Assembly (NCBI GenBank): GCA_037013685.1 | Contig: CM072919.1 | Coordinates: forward strand, 54,575,116 to 54,639,115 | Origin: Acridotheres tristis | Taxonomy: Eukaryota; Chordata; Aves; Passeriformes; Sturnidae | Length of the DNA: 64,000 bases | Reading direction: 5' to 3' | Shown here: in pieces, positions 1 to 14,300 of the stretch | Layout: the number at the start of each line of letters is the position of its first letter | How positions within the stretch are numbered: the stretch's first letter is position 1 | Program-made: the position numbers and the translations under genes | The notes under the pieces: generated by a model | Database searches by the model: none | Told to the model about the DNA's origin: nothing | Seen by the model: only the letters and a program-made list of their open reading frames with translations

Positions 1-3000
1 CACTAGTCCAAAATGTGTAATGCAGTCTATCAAACTTGTATTCTCTGTTTCCAAAAACAAAATGGTGAGATGGGTCAAAAACGTCCTTTGTCCCAAAATG
101 GATGCTCTCAAAATTTATCTGTGGTAAGACAGATCTGCTTACACTCATCCTTTTTGTAGCTGCAAGATATACTGGAAAATAAATTAATAAATTGTTAATT
201 CCCGTAAGTATTTTTTTGTAACTGCTGTAAGAGGTTTTCATGTGCCCATGAGTAGGCAGCTGTGGATTAAGAACTGGTATATGTTAAAAAGGCTGACCAC
301 TTCAATAAGCAGTCTCTGTTTAAATACAGTATCTCATGATATTTAAAATGCCTAAGTTTATTATAGGTCAATCTATAGTGTAACTTCCATTCATCAAAAC
401 CTTGATATTTAAGAAGATTGGAAAGTTTGTAGTAGAAAGTGTATGCACTGGAAAGAGATAGCAACTAAAGACTGACTCTATGGGGGTTTTGCCTTAGAAT
501 GTTTTTCTAAAGGCTGAAATGTCGTTTCCCATGAGTTTGCCATGTCTCTAGAGAAGTTCTCTAGGAAGACATGAGGTCTAAAAGAGACTTTTATTTCCGG
601 AAAGCATTTTATAAGGTTCCACTTGCGTGCAGCAAGATCTGAATTGGGATTGCAACCCTTCCCTTAGCTGGGATGCTTGCCGATCTCCTTCTTCTACTTC
701 ACTGCCTATTTTCATGAAGACTGTAGTAATGTAATTATCTTTGAGTTCTCTTTTCTTTCTGTCAAATCCATTTGAAATTGTCCAGTAAGTTCAAAAGTAA
801 TTAAGAAGGGAGTCACAGATGTACAGAACATCATGCTGAAAGTTTTTTTTTCCATGGGAAACTGAAATGCAAGCACATGTTAAGGCATCCAAAACTTTTC
901 ATTAACCTCTTCACATATGAGTGTAGCATAATTACAGTTATATAGCGTTATAGACCATTTTTATTGTTGGGGACTGGTTGAATTTGGAACTATCAAATTC
1001 TGAGAAGTGCAACACAAGTGTAACCTAATATTTAATGAAGTTGAAGTGTTTGTCATTTTTTGCATTTTACAGCATTTTGTTCTGGCATATTTCAAATAGC
1101 TGCTGTTGAGGACAAGGCTTTCTATCACAGCACAAGATGGGCACTTTGAATACCCATTTTCCTTTCTGCATTTCTAACAACAGGAGAAACTGACTGTCTC
1201 CTCTCTTCTTCTTTTGGGTTAAATAGGCACCCTAAGGAGAGGAGGCCAATATTATGCCTCTATCTTAACCTAAGGATATGCCAAATTTACATCTCAAATA
1301 TGTCAAAAGTGGAGAGGCTTTTTGTTCTCGTGTTCCAGCCTATGAGCTTCAGCTGCTTACTTAGAGTCCTCATCCAGATTACAGGAAGTCAGTTAAGTTC
1401 TGGCAGAAAAAAATGGAGTGACCTGTTCAGCTGCACTGCATCTTGAAGCATATCCTCAAGAAAACTTGTTAAAGAGCTCTTATAACCAGTGTAGTTATCC
1501 CGGGAGAAGAGAAAATGTAAAGAAATCAAACTGGAGCATAGCAAAGGTTCTTTGCTTCTTGACTGATGACCAGCCTGTCAGCAGCACTAGTGTTGCAGAG
1601 GAAGGGCCAAATGAAGCAGCTAGTCTGCAGTGCTCCATATATTCCTCCTTTGTCCTTTGTATGTAGCCCAGAGACACTAGCGAAATGGTGATGGTGTGGC
1701 TTATTCAATCACTTTTGGATGAAAGATGTGATAGAGCAAGAAAACTGAAATAAATTATTTGGATTAAATTATCAAATTATTTAGTTTATCAAAACTAAAA
1801 AAAAAAAAAGTGTTTTGTCAATAGAATGCTTGGTCCTCAAGCTTCTTATGCAGGAAATTTTATTTTTTATTAACCCCAGATAGCTTGTAGAATATGCCAA
1901 GGCAAAGACAAAGGTACACGACCTAAGTTTCTGGCATGTGTTTAAAGCTATGTAACATCTCCAACACAGGTAAAACTGTGGCTTTTATAGCTACATGTTT
2001 ATTTGCTTTAACAGAACCTCAGAAAGGCATCCTGAAAGTCCACCTTTCCAGTTGCTTTTGCAGAGTTCAATTCACATGCATAATAAGTTGTTGGGAGTTT
2101 TTTGACTGCAAAGACCACTACATGTTTGCGTAGGGGACTAGAGCAAACCTCCATCCCCCTTGTATTAATAATAATTTTTCCCAAAGGCCAAAGTTTGCAA
2201 ATATCATCTTGTGTGTTGAAGTTCAAAAATTATACATGTATACATGTAGGTCATGAACTTAACCTCTGATCAGCATGGTAGGCAAATCAGGTCTTATCTG
2301 TGTTGTGTACCTCATAGTTAAGATACACTGTTTTCCATGACATAATATATAGTTCTGTAATTGTAGGAGTGTGGAAAAGGGAGAAAAAATCAGTCAAATA
2401 GATGTAAAAATATCTTCATTAGCATCAGATTCATGTGTGTGTCTCTCTCTCAGGTTGCTGTGTTATCTACCACTGTTATTAAATGTAGATTCGCAAATGA
2501 AATGTTGGTATTTCAGAAAGCAGAACATTCACCAGTTCAACCATTCAGAATATTGAGAACAGTGTTTTGAAACTACTGCTTAACTTTAAGATTGTGAGGT
2601 AGCATTTTGCATGTGTGTGACACGATTTGCCTTTGTCTATTCAAAGGTATATCAAATATCTCTTCCACCCATTTTTTACGTTGGTTTACACAAAATTACA
2701 AATTCAGTATCAAGTTAATTAAAGCAGCTGTTAACGATCATAAATTGGCACAAGATAGATCTGAATTACTGATAAGAATGGAAATAAAAAGCAAATTATT
2801 TATGTGTGTATATGCTGTTTAGAGTCAGATGTTTGAAATTACATGTATTTAAATCTTAGATATAGGAAAAAAATACAAATTAAGTTTTCTATACAGGATT
2901 TGAAAAGTAGTAAAATAGACTAGCTGAAAGAGAAGGAGGGAATTTTCTTCTCCTGTGTTCAGAACTTAAGCTGTACAGTATCCATCTCTGTTATGTACAT

Positions 3001-5258
3001 GAAGTTGTGAAAACAGACTGCATGCTAAAGGGCTATTTCTGAGGAACAGATGATTCAAGTATATTAACAAGATCAGAAATAATTATTATGAAACTATTAA
3101 GAAAGAAAGTTAAATACTTTAAGATTTTAGTGCTTTCTTCATCCTAGAGATCATTTAGTAAATTAAAAATAATATCATGAAAATAACTTCTACAAACTAA
3201 GTTCTCTCACAATTTTAAATCAAAATAGTCAGTTTTGACAGCTGTGTGTATGCTGTGTTAACCCAGTAATAGTATTCTTTACATATATGGCCCAGTTGTA
3301 AGAAAAATTAAATGTTGTATATTTAAAGATTTTTGTTGATTTTCAATTCATCTTAGCCGTGAATGATCCGGATCTATGGAAAATTACCTGGTGTGACAAC
3401 TAAATTAATTTCAGAATTCAGAATTTGTAGTATTACAAGAAAATATACTTACCCCATAGCTATATGTTTTTGTTCTGTTTACTTTGATGTCAAGTTTCAT
3501 TAGTGGTTTTTGGTATATAAACAGGGTCAGCTTGAGGTCAAGCGTAGCTAAGAACCTTGATTTGAGCAAGTAGAGCTAAAGTATTGGACCGTGTGATTGT
3601 ACTCTTATTACTTTTTTGTTGTATTTATTTATTAATCAATTAGCAGTGAAGTCTAGATCTTGCACATATTTCAAGAAATTGCACCTATATGGTCTATATA
3701 TTAAGGCTAGAGAGCTCAAATGTTGTTTTTTGGCCTTAGTTTGATGCAGTATTTGGTACAGTCTTACATCTGTGCAGGACTATATTTCTTATACTTTTCT
3801 TAGCAGAAAGTTTGAGCTATGTGTAAGTTCCATTTATTTCAGAAGTGCTAAATTTAGAGTGCTGTATGGAGGAGAATCCTTCTTAGTGAATTATCAGACA
3901 TCCCATTTGTGATACCTGTAAAAGATACAGAAGGATAACTACATTTTAATCATTTTAATGTGTATGTTCTGTACTTCAAAAGCTATTTAGAAATATTCTC
4001 TTTAAACTTGGCTTCAAATTTTATCTGGAGACATAAGGTTCCTTTCTTGTCCACTCGAAATCACCAGTGTAAATAATTTTGTTGTATCTCTTGACTTCTA
4101 ACAAATTGCACTTTAGCCATACTATGTACACATATCTGTTGGTCAAATTGCTTCCCAGTACCTGCTTTCTGATAGAATAAACTGATGCTACACTAGAATA
4201 AATCACTAACAAATATATATACATATTCTAATTTTTATAATATGTCAGTAATTGCTGAGATTGGTGCATTTTGAAGACACTTTGGTTGTGTTTCTTTGTG
4301 ATAAATTTACTGAGACATTAAGTAGTTCACATACACTGCCTATGCATACAAAGTTGTGAGTGGATTTTTTGGTTCTGAGTGAGTAAAGTATCTACCTATC
4401 CATGTTTATCCCATATATGTAACATACATGATGTAGGGGGTTTGTGAATTTTTAAAATTTAGATTATCTTGGAGACTTGTCTCTGCCCCAAAATTTTTTT
4501 AATGAAACTATATGCTTAGCTGAGCATTCTAAGTAATTTTAACATCATTCTTTTCAATTTCTGTTTAACTGCCTTCAAGAACAGAAAAATGGAACTTAAG
4601 CTTCCAAATGCTTATTGGCTTTGAAGATTCAGGATAGTGTTGGAGATGTGTAAAGGAAAACTTGGGAATAAAATTTTGAGCACCTGTGGTGTGGATACTC
4701 TTTTCTGAAATAACAGTGTAGGCATTCTGCCTTTTCTAGGGGGAGTGGAATTTGCAAGCTGTGCTATTGCTTACATACTTAAATATTGACTTGTACTTAG
4801 GAAAGGTTTTGCCTCTGCACCATCAGAACATCTTGTGTCTTAACTGAAAGCAGTAAAAATTGGGAAATTTTTCTGAGGCCGAGAGAATTGTATCCTAATC
4901 TAGCTCAGTACTAAAGCTAAAATAATGATTTCTGTCCTTTTTGATAGAGTAATTGATTAGTAATTAATCAATTAGTAATTAATTAATGATCGATTAGTAA
5001 AAGCAGTTGCATTTCAAATTTGCCAATTTTCACAGGAAATTTAGAGCTTCTTTTGTTACATTTTGTGCTGAGGTATCTTGTCACACAGCTTCTGAATAAC
5101 AGCTCTTTACTTCAGATAACTGTAATAATGTTGAATAAAAATCACTTTTGTGAGTTGTTATAATTTTAATTTGTGAATGATGTAAAATTCAGTCTGATGT
5201 AAGAATGACATGTTTTTTGGTTATTTATCAATAGCATAATTTTTGTTGTTGTTTTTAG
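1..5258 (+). other. FCHO2: FCHO2 intron (5' end outside the window)
   Basis: AT-rich non-coding DNA before the first visible FCHO2 exon. The short open frames here have no flanking splice signals or recognisable protein, and I saw no further FCHO2 exon. It ends in a T-rich acceptor, with TTTTTAG just before 5259. It also holds an AT-rich inverted repeat near 4953. Confidence 0.75.
4953..4971. repeat. AT-rich perfect inverted repeat
   Basis: TTGATTA, a 5-nt spacer GTAAT, then TAATCAA. It sits within a run of ATTAGTAATTAAT repeats (about 4950-4998) with homeodomain-like TAAT cores. It may be chance in AT-rich DNA. Confidence 0.6.
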
Positions 5259-5313
5259 AACTTTCCTGATGTAGATGATGAAGGATACAGCATTAAACCA
5301 GAAGCAACACAGG
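5259..5313 (+). CDS. FCHO2: FCHO2 exon (linker, [18 protein letters not shown])
   Basis: The acceptor is TTTTTAG at 5252-5258. Eighteen codons read [18 protein letters not shown], typical of the start of the FCHO2 linker, plus one nucleotide (phase 1). The exon is followed by ATATCCTTTT, an exact minor-spliceosome AT-AC donor, and not by GT. Confidence 0.88.
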
Positions 5314-8300
5314 ATATCCTTTTTACTATTATTATGCCAAGTTATTTGATGTTACTACAATTCTTTGGGGAGAGGAAGTACTGACAAAAGAGTTAATGAA
5401 GATGAATGACAGTTATGCCTATGTTATAACCTTATATTGTTACATTAATAGTTTTTGTCAAATGAACCATATTTTTTCTTGGATGTGTGTGTGCAAATGT
5501 TAACGATTAGATTAGATCAGGTATCTTGGGAACTTTAAAAGGACAGTAAAAATAAAAAGCAAAAAAAGAGCCAGATCCAATGCAGATCCAAAATTCCGTT
5601 CAGATCTCTTTCCTTGAAAAGCTCTGAGGCTTTATAAAGTAAAGTTTGCAAACTGTTTAAAGTGTATTGAATGGTTATCTGTTCTAGACCTGCAACCTTA
5701 TATTTTTTTTGTAGCACTAGAGCAGTGTAGAAATAGAATTTTTGTTACTTAATGAAGTCATTACACTACATGCTGTTTCCAACTGATGCTTTTAGCTTTT
5801 ACTGTCTTTTTAATAATATCTTTAATATACAGAATAAATTTTGTTCTGAGTCACCTTCATGGGGGCTCAAGATTTTTCTCTGTTATTCCCCTGTTGCTTT
5901 GGGAGAAAATTCTTGTCTACTTTTTTTTTCTACTGCCACAGAGGAATGTTCTACTTCAGGGCTTGAATAGTTACCATCGATCTAAGCCAGCCTAGTATGT
6001 TAGAAAGATAGCTAATTTTTGGAAATATGTTCACTGAATTTTCTGGGTACTGCAAATAAAAGGTGAATTTAGGCTGTACCATTACCTTAAATTGCAAAAA
6101 CTTTTAAGCCATTAATAGCTCATTACAGTGGCCAGTTCATCATCATAACTTCGTTTTCGTCAGCTTTGCAGAATACGTCTCTAATGCCCACATGGAAGAG
6201 TCCTCTAACAATAAAAGCAGTTGGTGTTATCGCCTATTTTCAAAGTTGATCTAATAGTGACAAACTCTTATCCAGTTCTAAGAGGAGTATTATTTCATGC
6301 TTTGCATGTATTTCTGAAAGTGAGAGAGAAGCGAACAACATACATGCTTATAATGACTGATTCATCTAGCCTTTTTTTTTATTATTATTATGTCCTTTTT
6401 GAAGGCATAGGATGAAGATATTTGGCTTTTTCCTCACCACAACTTCAAGATCCTTGCAGCTGAAAGAGATTTGGAATGTCTTTAGGGTTCAAGTTTAAAA
6501 CTTCATTTGGGAATAGTTTGAAGGAATTTAAAGCAAGTGTCTGTTATATTTTCAGGTGAAAATAACGGAAGTGACTTAGAGAATGTGTACACTTCTTCTA
6601 GGTGGTACAAAACTTCTGTGTTTCTGTAGAGGGAGATTTGCAAATTTTTCTTGCTAAAACAAATGCAGTTTTTAAGACTTAGCTTGGGCCTTGCAGAGCT
6701 TTTCTTCAGTATGGCTCCTGTGCATGTAAAGAGCTGTTTATTTTCCTTATTTTGGGGGCTGAGATGTCATTGTGATTCCTTTTTATCCAAAGATGACAGT
6801 ACTTTAGGCAGCTGACATTGTTCAGTTTACTGTGCAGCCTTTCGTTTAATGGCATCCTTTCTTACAAAATTTTCAGTGCCACACCATAAAAGGAACAAGT
6901 AACATTGGCTCCTGCTCTTTCCTTCACTGTTTATGTTAGGTACAGGTACCATGGGCATTTCACTGCTCAGTAAAGTAGGCTTTTCTTTTCTATTTGGTTT
7001 AAAAGATTTCTACATTTTTCATACATCTGTTAGAATCCCTATTGGAGTCTTGCAAATTATAATTTTACAAGCAGAAGTTGCTGCTTTAGAATCTTAAATT
7101 TAATCTCATGCCTTCAAATATGCAATTGTTCAGTTATATGGCAGATACTGTCATTCTTCAGTTGTATGGCATTATGTTTTTCTGAACAGAATCATCATCC
7201 TGAAGATAAATGGAATGAACCCCTATATTTTAACTCTTGAGTTGTGAATTTTGGAGTGGATGTATATAAGTGCACAAAGAGGTCACTTAATATGAGTATT
7301 TTGTGGAGTAAAATTATGAAGTAGATTAGGCAGGTGACTTTGAGGTTTTTCCACCTTAACTGAGAAAAACATACCAAAGAGAACCATTTCTATTCATCCA
7401 GTGATTCTGACTCTGAAGATGATGAACCCAGGAGGTTCCATGTGGAAATAAAACCTGTCCAGCCAAATAACAGCTCTCAATACACTATGCCTTCTTTGGA
7501 TGAATTAAAAGTATCCATAGGGAACATCACTCTTTCTCCAGCAATATCTGTAAGTTTTTTGTTCCTTGTATTTTAATGTGTAGAAAAGTGGTACAGAAAC
7601 AGTAGTGTAAACATATATTATAGTGTTCAGAATTTATTCTGGATTCAATAACTGTTTTCATGTGCACTAGGTAATTTTTGGCACACTTTATATGCTAATA
7701 TATTTAGATTGCACTTTTATATTGCAATATAACATTAAGTACTTTTCTCATATTTAAACTTTCCTGTGAGTCTTTTGAGTGCTCAGTTCTTGTCTTTGTG
7801 TTCTTGCCACCATAAGACCTTCAATTACATCTTAGAGTTAGCTGAGTGTGGCTTTTAACATTATGTTATCGCAAACTAATTAGTAAATTAAAGTCTTTTA
7901 AAACAGATTATATAATGAGGATACTTGTAACGTTTGTCAGCTTTATTGATGTATCCTGCCAGTTGATGGAGTAATCCGTTATACCACCAGATCATAAATA
8001 ATATTAGGGTATGCTGGTACAGTATTCAGATCAGAATAACAGTAGTTCTGATTTTAAGGAAAATAGTGCGCATAACATATTAAAATAATAATTTTTCTCT
8101 TTTTTCCTTCACCTCATTTTGAAAGCAGAGGCACAGTCCAGTAAGTAGAGAATGGCTTTTTATTTGCATTTGTAGTTAAAACTAAGTAAGTGTAGTATGT
8201 GAGGGGACTTGTTGGGAAAACATGAGGAATGTTTCGTTTCATCTATACCGTGTGATAGGTACATAGGCTGTTTCATTTTCTGTCCCAGACAGTAAAGAGA

Positions 8301-11300
8301 TGTAAAAATGGTGCTCCCTTTGTCAGCTCTGTAGTATCTATTCCTGCATTTTCATACTGGTATGCAAGGTGTGCACTGGTTACTCTGTCCAGGCTCGTAT
8401 TACATGGTCTCCTGCAAGCTCATGATGTTTTTGCCTGGCATTGAAAACAAAATATCTCATAGGAAGTTGAGTGGAAATAAGAACTCTGGGACTATTAAGT
8501 GGTTTATTTCACAGTAGAATAACTTCTTCCAATTTTTTTTCTTGTTTCAGGCACAAATGAATCAAAATTCATCCAGTAAGTGTGAATCTTTTAGTCTGTT
8601 AGTTTTTTAACATAGAATGAAAAGAAATCTCTTTTTTTTTAATTGTTGGAGACATAAACTTCTTAAACATCTGTATTTTAAATGGAACAAAATGTTTCAC
8701 TTGTTAGTTTTATATAACTCTTCCTTGTATCTGTGGCAGAGTTATTTATGTACTTGGATGTTGAGGGGATCAGATGAGCCTGTATCTGGCAGTAGTGAGG
8801 AACACATCTAGATGCCAAAGGGGTTACCCCATGGAAAAAACTCTTGTGCAAGTTTGTGAAACCCTTCCACTTGATAAAGTTTAGTATGATCTACAAACCA
8901 GCAAAGCAGACTGTGTATATGATGCAAAATTGAGGATGGAGCATTTGATTCTATTATCCACAGTTGGGGTTTTTTGCCAGTGGGAAACCAGGCCAGATTT
9001 GTTGAAGAACAGTATTGATGTAAACTGTATAATTGAAGGAGGAAGTTTCAAGTAAACAATAGTTCCTCATGAAGTGCATTAGTCTACGTAGTCTTCTCAT
9101 ATTTCAGGAATATCTAAACTTATCAGAAATACTACATTTTCTTTTTTCTATTTTAATAGTAATTTGTTTTGAACTGCCAACATTAACTATCTTTTTATAA
9201 TGAAAATTATTTTTTTATTCTATATTTCACACTTTTAGTGATAATACTGTATCTTTTTCTTAGGTGAAGAGTTAACAAAATCAAAACTTTCTGCTCCAGC
9301 TACTGAGTAAGTTCAAATTTAAAATTCTATCAAATGCTGTTTTGCAGGAATTTGTTCTTATTTCTCTAATGTTGGAAACTCATCAGAAATGACAGCTGTG
9401 TCCTATTTTAAGTTTGTACCTCTATTGCATTATAAGACTAAGTGTATCAATGGATATTTCCATTCATTTGTTTGCCCCTTCTAATCACATTTGATTTATT
9501 GTGATCAATCTCAGTTGATATTTATAATTAGATGGCTACAAAATGTTTTTAAATGTGAAAGATTTAGTTTCTATCCACGAGTGTTCCATGATAAAGTGTT
9601 TAAGATTGCAAACTGCAAATTTACACTGCATACATTGCTTATGTGTGAAGTACTTGTACGCTGAAGTAAATGAATTTGAAGATGTAGGTCTCAAAAATTA
9701 GTTGTTTAACTGAAGTTGTGGAGTATGTCCACACACAAATTTTCACGAATGTGTTGACTAAGATAGTCTCCTTATGTGTAAATCAGTTCTTTGACCTGCA
9801 AATTTTGACTAATTCTTTTCTTTTTAAATGCAAAAACTAATATAGACTAACTTGTCAAATGTTTTTGTCATATTATTGAGGGATTTTTTGCAAGGGTGAT
9901 GTAGTGACAGGACTGGGACGTGTGGCTTTAAACTGAGAGTAGTTTTAGATTAAATATATGGAAGAAATTCATTACTGTGAGGTCTGATGAGATGTGGAAC
10001 TAGGTCACCCAGAGAAGTTCTGGATGCCCTGTCGCTGAAAGTGTTCAAGGCCAGTCTGGAAGGGGCTTTAAACAACCTCGTTTTGTGGACGTCAGCATGA
10101 CTGAAACAGAATTTTTAAAGATCCTTTCGAAGGCAAACTATTCTGTGATTATTATAGTTATTACATTATCAAACTACTACTGAAGTTTGTGATTTTTATG
10201 AATGCATAAATCTTTCATTTCTATTCAAATTTTAACTCTTAATATAGAAAGGGGAACAGTGACTTCCTGGCATGGGATCCGCTCTTCAGCACTTCTCTTG
10301 AATCTTCCTCTTCAGCTTCTTTGGCATCATCATCCTCCTCAGGTAAAATATTTGATGGTAGAGATTGTGTTTGCCATATTTCTGGATGTTCTGGTGTTGT
10401 TTTTTTCAGTTATTGCAAAGGTACATGCTTTGATGCATAAATGATAGAATTTTGTAAAGCAGCATAGTGTTGAAGTGTTACATGACTGAGAAGGCAATAT
10501 ATAAGGCTTTCAAGCTAGAGAGCACGAGGGAAGAGGGAGTGCTAGACACTTCAGGAAAATTCTATCTCACTCTTGCCTTTTTTTATTGCCTTCTTATACT
10601 TGCTGAATAATTGCTTGAATGTAATCCTTTTTCTTCGGATGGTAAGGTGTGAGATTAACTGGAAGTTGTTGCAGCAACTGTGAGACAAGCTGAGCTTGCA
10701 CAATGAATAGGGGTGGATTTCTTCTTTCCAGGAAAGTCAACTGGGCTATGTAGTACAAAGGCATTGCAGAGCTTTGCTGTGAGGAACCTGTTTCCTGTAG
10801 GAAGGAATGATTCTGTTAGGAGATGTGAAGGCATAATCAAAGGAGGGATGGTTAAAAATGACAGGACTGAGACATGAGTTAACCTGAGGTCCTGAAAGCA
10901 GTGATATTGCAAGGAAAAGTATGGTGTGTAGCATATGGAAGGTGGAGGGAGAGAGCACGTATTGCATAGGAATTTTGGGTTGCAGGATATTAGTGTTGGT
11001 AAGACACTGGCAGGCTTTCCTGAAAAAAAATAGCAAATTTGCAAATAAAAATTAAAAAAAAAAAAAAAAAGGCAAAAAAGAAAAAAAAAGCAAAAAAAAA
11101 AAAAGCTCCATGGTTCTTTTCAATCTACCTACTGTGTATCTTTACTCCAACATCTTAATTTTCTCTTAATGTAGCCACTTTTCTCCTCCCATACACCTGA
11201 GAAAGGAAATGTTTGCTGATTTTTTTTAAAGTACTTGTATTCCAAAAATTGTCCTCACTTCTTCATTCGTGATTATGGCTTTGTAGTGGTTTTCTTTTGT

Positions 11301-14300
11301 GCTTGATCATGCAGACTGAAGAACAATAAGGAAGATTACATGTGACAATAGAAGAATTCTGAAAACCTGATGTTATTTCTTGGCTTAAGTAATGTTCTTT
11401 TAGCAGCAAACAGCATTGCTTTGTAACACTTCAGATTTTAAGTAGAACTTAGTCTTTCACTACAAATTAATCTTCCTTAAAGGTTATGGTTTTAACAAAT
11501 CCAGCTTAGAGAATTCATCTTAATTTTTTCATCCTGACTTACATAATCAGTTAGTAGGATTGGCAAGTGAATCCACCATGTGTGTGGTAACACAATTAAG
11601 AATAAATTCTAGAGAAAGATATATTACTGGAATATTCTGAAAAGAAATTGTGCTTTCTTAAGATACTCTGTTTTGATAACTTCGGTCTTGTGTTGGAGTC
11701 TGCAGAGAAAGGCAGAGGATACTTAACTTGTGCTGGTGGTTGTAGCTGTATTTAGGTGTTTATTGCTGTGCTTGGATGGGAAGAGACAGCAGATTAGAAA
11801 ATCTTTAACCAACTCCTGGCAGCAGAATTGTGGAGAAAGTCTCTGGTTGATGAGTAATGACAGAGATCCATAGTATTGTCTGTAGCTGTATCTGGCAGGG
11901 AGTCATCTACCCTGGTCCTCATACTCATGTTCATTGGAATTGGTGCAATAGAGGGTCTTGTGGGCATAAATCAAGTTTAGGTACATCTGTGCCTTGGCAA
12001 ACTTTATCTGATAAATAATTATTTGAAGAATTGTAGGAGTTAACTAAGATATTTGCATTTGTGAAATAATCTGTAGAATGAAATAGAAAGTAAGTGTTCC
12101 AAAGTATAACAAATTTCTAGTATATTTAGGGCCAAAAAAAAATTGGATCAATGTAGGTCATGTTTAAATTGAGTTCTAATGCTTCCTAAATTGCAACTTA
12201 GTTCTGAAAGGTTTTTTAAATACTTATCTAATTGTGTTTTCCTTGAAATCAGTGTTTATATTTCAACTTGAAGGTTAGTAAAAGATAGTGCTTAACATTT
12301 TTGAAAATCTCAATCCAAAACTTAAATTACATGCATTAGTTGTGTGGAATACAGCATATGTGCCTTATGGTTTAAACATTTGTTTAACTGTGTTAATCAT
12401 TGAACACTTAAACTACCTTGCTATTTGAGCAGACAGTGGTTTATGCAGCACAGAAGTAATCTTTGGTCATCCATGAATAATCCCAGTTCGTTAGAAGTTT
12501 AAGCTAACTTTGTAGTCTCGAACAAACACAACAGACATTTTTTTAGCTAGCTCTTGATCTTTTAAAAATGCTCCGATTAGTTGTCTTCCTTATTTTCATC
12601 CATATGTATTTTTTTAATAGTTATAAACATCTCCACATTTTTTACAATGGGATTTATAGTAGTACTTTAAAGCCTTTGAATGATATTTAAATTATATGTA
12701 GAAAGGAAAAGCGGTGTTAAAATTTTTAATGAACTTAGAGGATGTATTTGTTTATGGCAAAAGGACTGTTGTAGAGAGGATAACTGTACTTTTGATCTGA
12801 ATTTTTAAATGTGTTTCTCTCTTTTTTTGATTTTGGTTGTCACTGCTGTTGCTCCTAGCTCTGCCAATCTGTAAGATGTTGAGAATTGACTAACCTTGCA
12901 TTTTCTGCTTCTATTGTCATCTAGAGTAACAGGCAAAAGCAAGTGCAGGGAATACTTGTGGAAAAGTCCTTTATTCAGCAGTCAGAAGACTATAGGATGA
13001 GAGAGGAAAAAAACTGAGGTAGATGATGCCTCATCTATATTGTTACTAGACACAGATTCATACAGACAGAATAACTATCAGACCAAATCTTGTGATTCCA
13101 TTGTCTTCATTCATTCACCTGAAAGCCAAATCTGTTGGACCTTCCTATTACAAATATTAGGACTAAGAGGATCAAAGTCTTTGGAAGGAGCAGGATAGGT
13201 TTGATTAAATAACTTTGAGGGAAATTAAAAGCAGAAAGCTGTGGAGAGGAACCAAAAATTGAGTAGGATGCAAGAAGGAAAAAACAACGATGAGAAAAAG
13301 TTAAATCACAACAGGTAGCAAGTTGGAGGAATAAGGAAAGTTGTGAGACATAGATCCTTAAGTGGAGAGATACACAATAACTTTTTTTTTAATGTACTAA
13401 AAAATGGAAAGTGACATGGTTGGCAGTATGAATGAAGTACATATGATAAATGACTGGCGTTTTTCTTTATTCTGTTTGTGAGTTGGGGGGATTACCTTAG
13501 TAAAGCAGTTATTTTTCATGCTGGCTAGTAATCCTTGTGCAGTGGATATTTAGTACTTTTTTAATATTGAAATTTTTATCTTTTCATTGTCGGTCCTAGT
13601 TTCAATTCTTCCCTTTTCCTTCAGCTACCCTAACAGAGCACAATAGGAGCTTCTTCTCATCTACCACTGATTTGCCTGGGTGTAGAATATCTCAGTCTTT
13701 GCTTGGACACCAGACAGATTCTGGGTCTACAAGCCCATCCTCACCAGGCTTTACCAATAGCATTTTGTGCAAATCTGGTGTTACAGCAGCACTATCAGGG
13801 AGTACCAGTACTTTATCCTGTTTTTCACGGTCTCAGAGTCAGTGGATTTCCTTTGCTGATGAACTTCTTACAATTAGACACATGAGCACAGACAAGAAGG
13901 AGCCCCAAAGATTGCATTTTAAAACTGAAAATGCCTGCCTTGCCTCTTCTGCTTTGCTTGGGAATTCTTCCAACATCTGTGCTTCTGAGGATCAAAGTGA
14001 CCTTTTCAATAACTCTATATGCCATGAACAATTATTCATTGAAGAAACTTGCACTGCTACTGAAATATCTTCTGCATCATCTTCAGCACTACTGGACTGT
14101 TGTGTAGTGTCTTCTTGTGCTCATACAAATAAGGGTATGCCAAGCATGCATTCTGTACTGCTCTTTGCTAATAACTGACTCCAAAAAGCAAGCTTTGGAT
14201 TAATTTTTCTTTTTGTTATTATTGCTCAACTGATGTTAAAATTAACTCATCTTCTTACTTAGAATGTACTAAACTGCTTGTTAATACCAGCTGGGACAGT

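Noticed and set aside
10655..11044. 129-codon minus-strand open frame in an FCHO2 intron
   Set aside because: No recognisable domain or splice support, and it overlaps another open frame on the same strand. Likely chance.
13672..14178. Reading the 168-codon frame as a separate gene starting with its own methionine
   Set aside because: The first codon is TTG, the frame stays open back to a splice acceptor, and both phases match the FCHO2 exons. A cassette exon explains it better.
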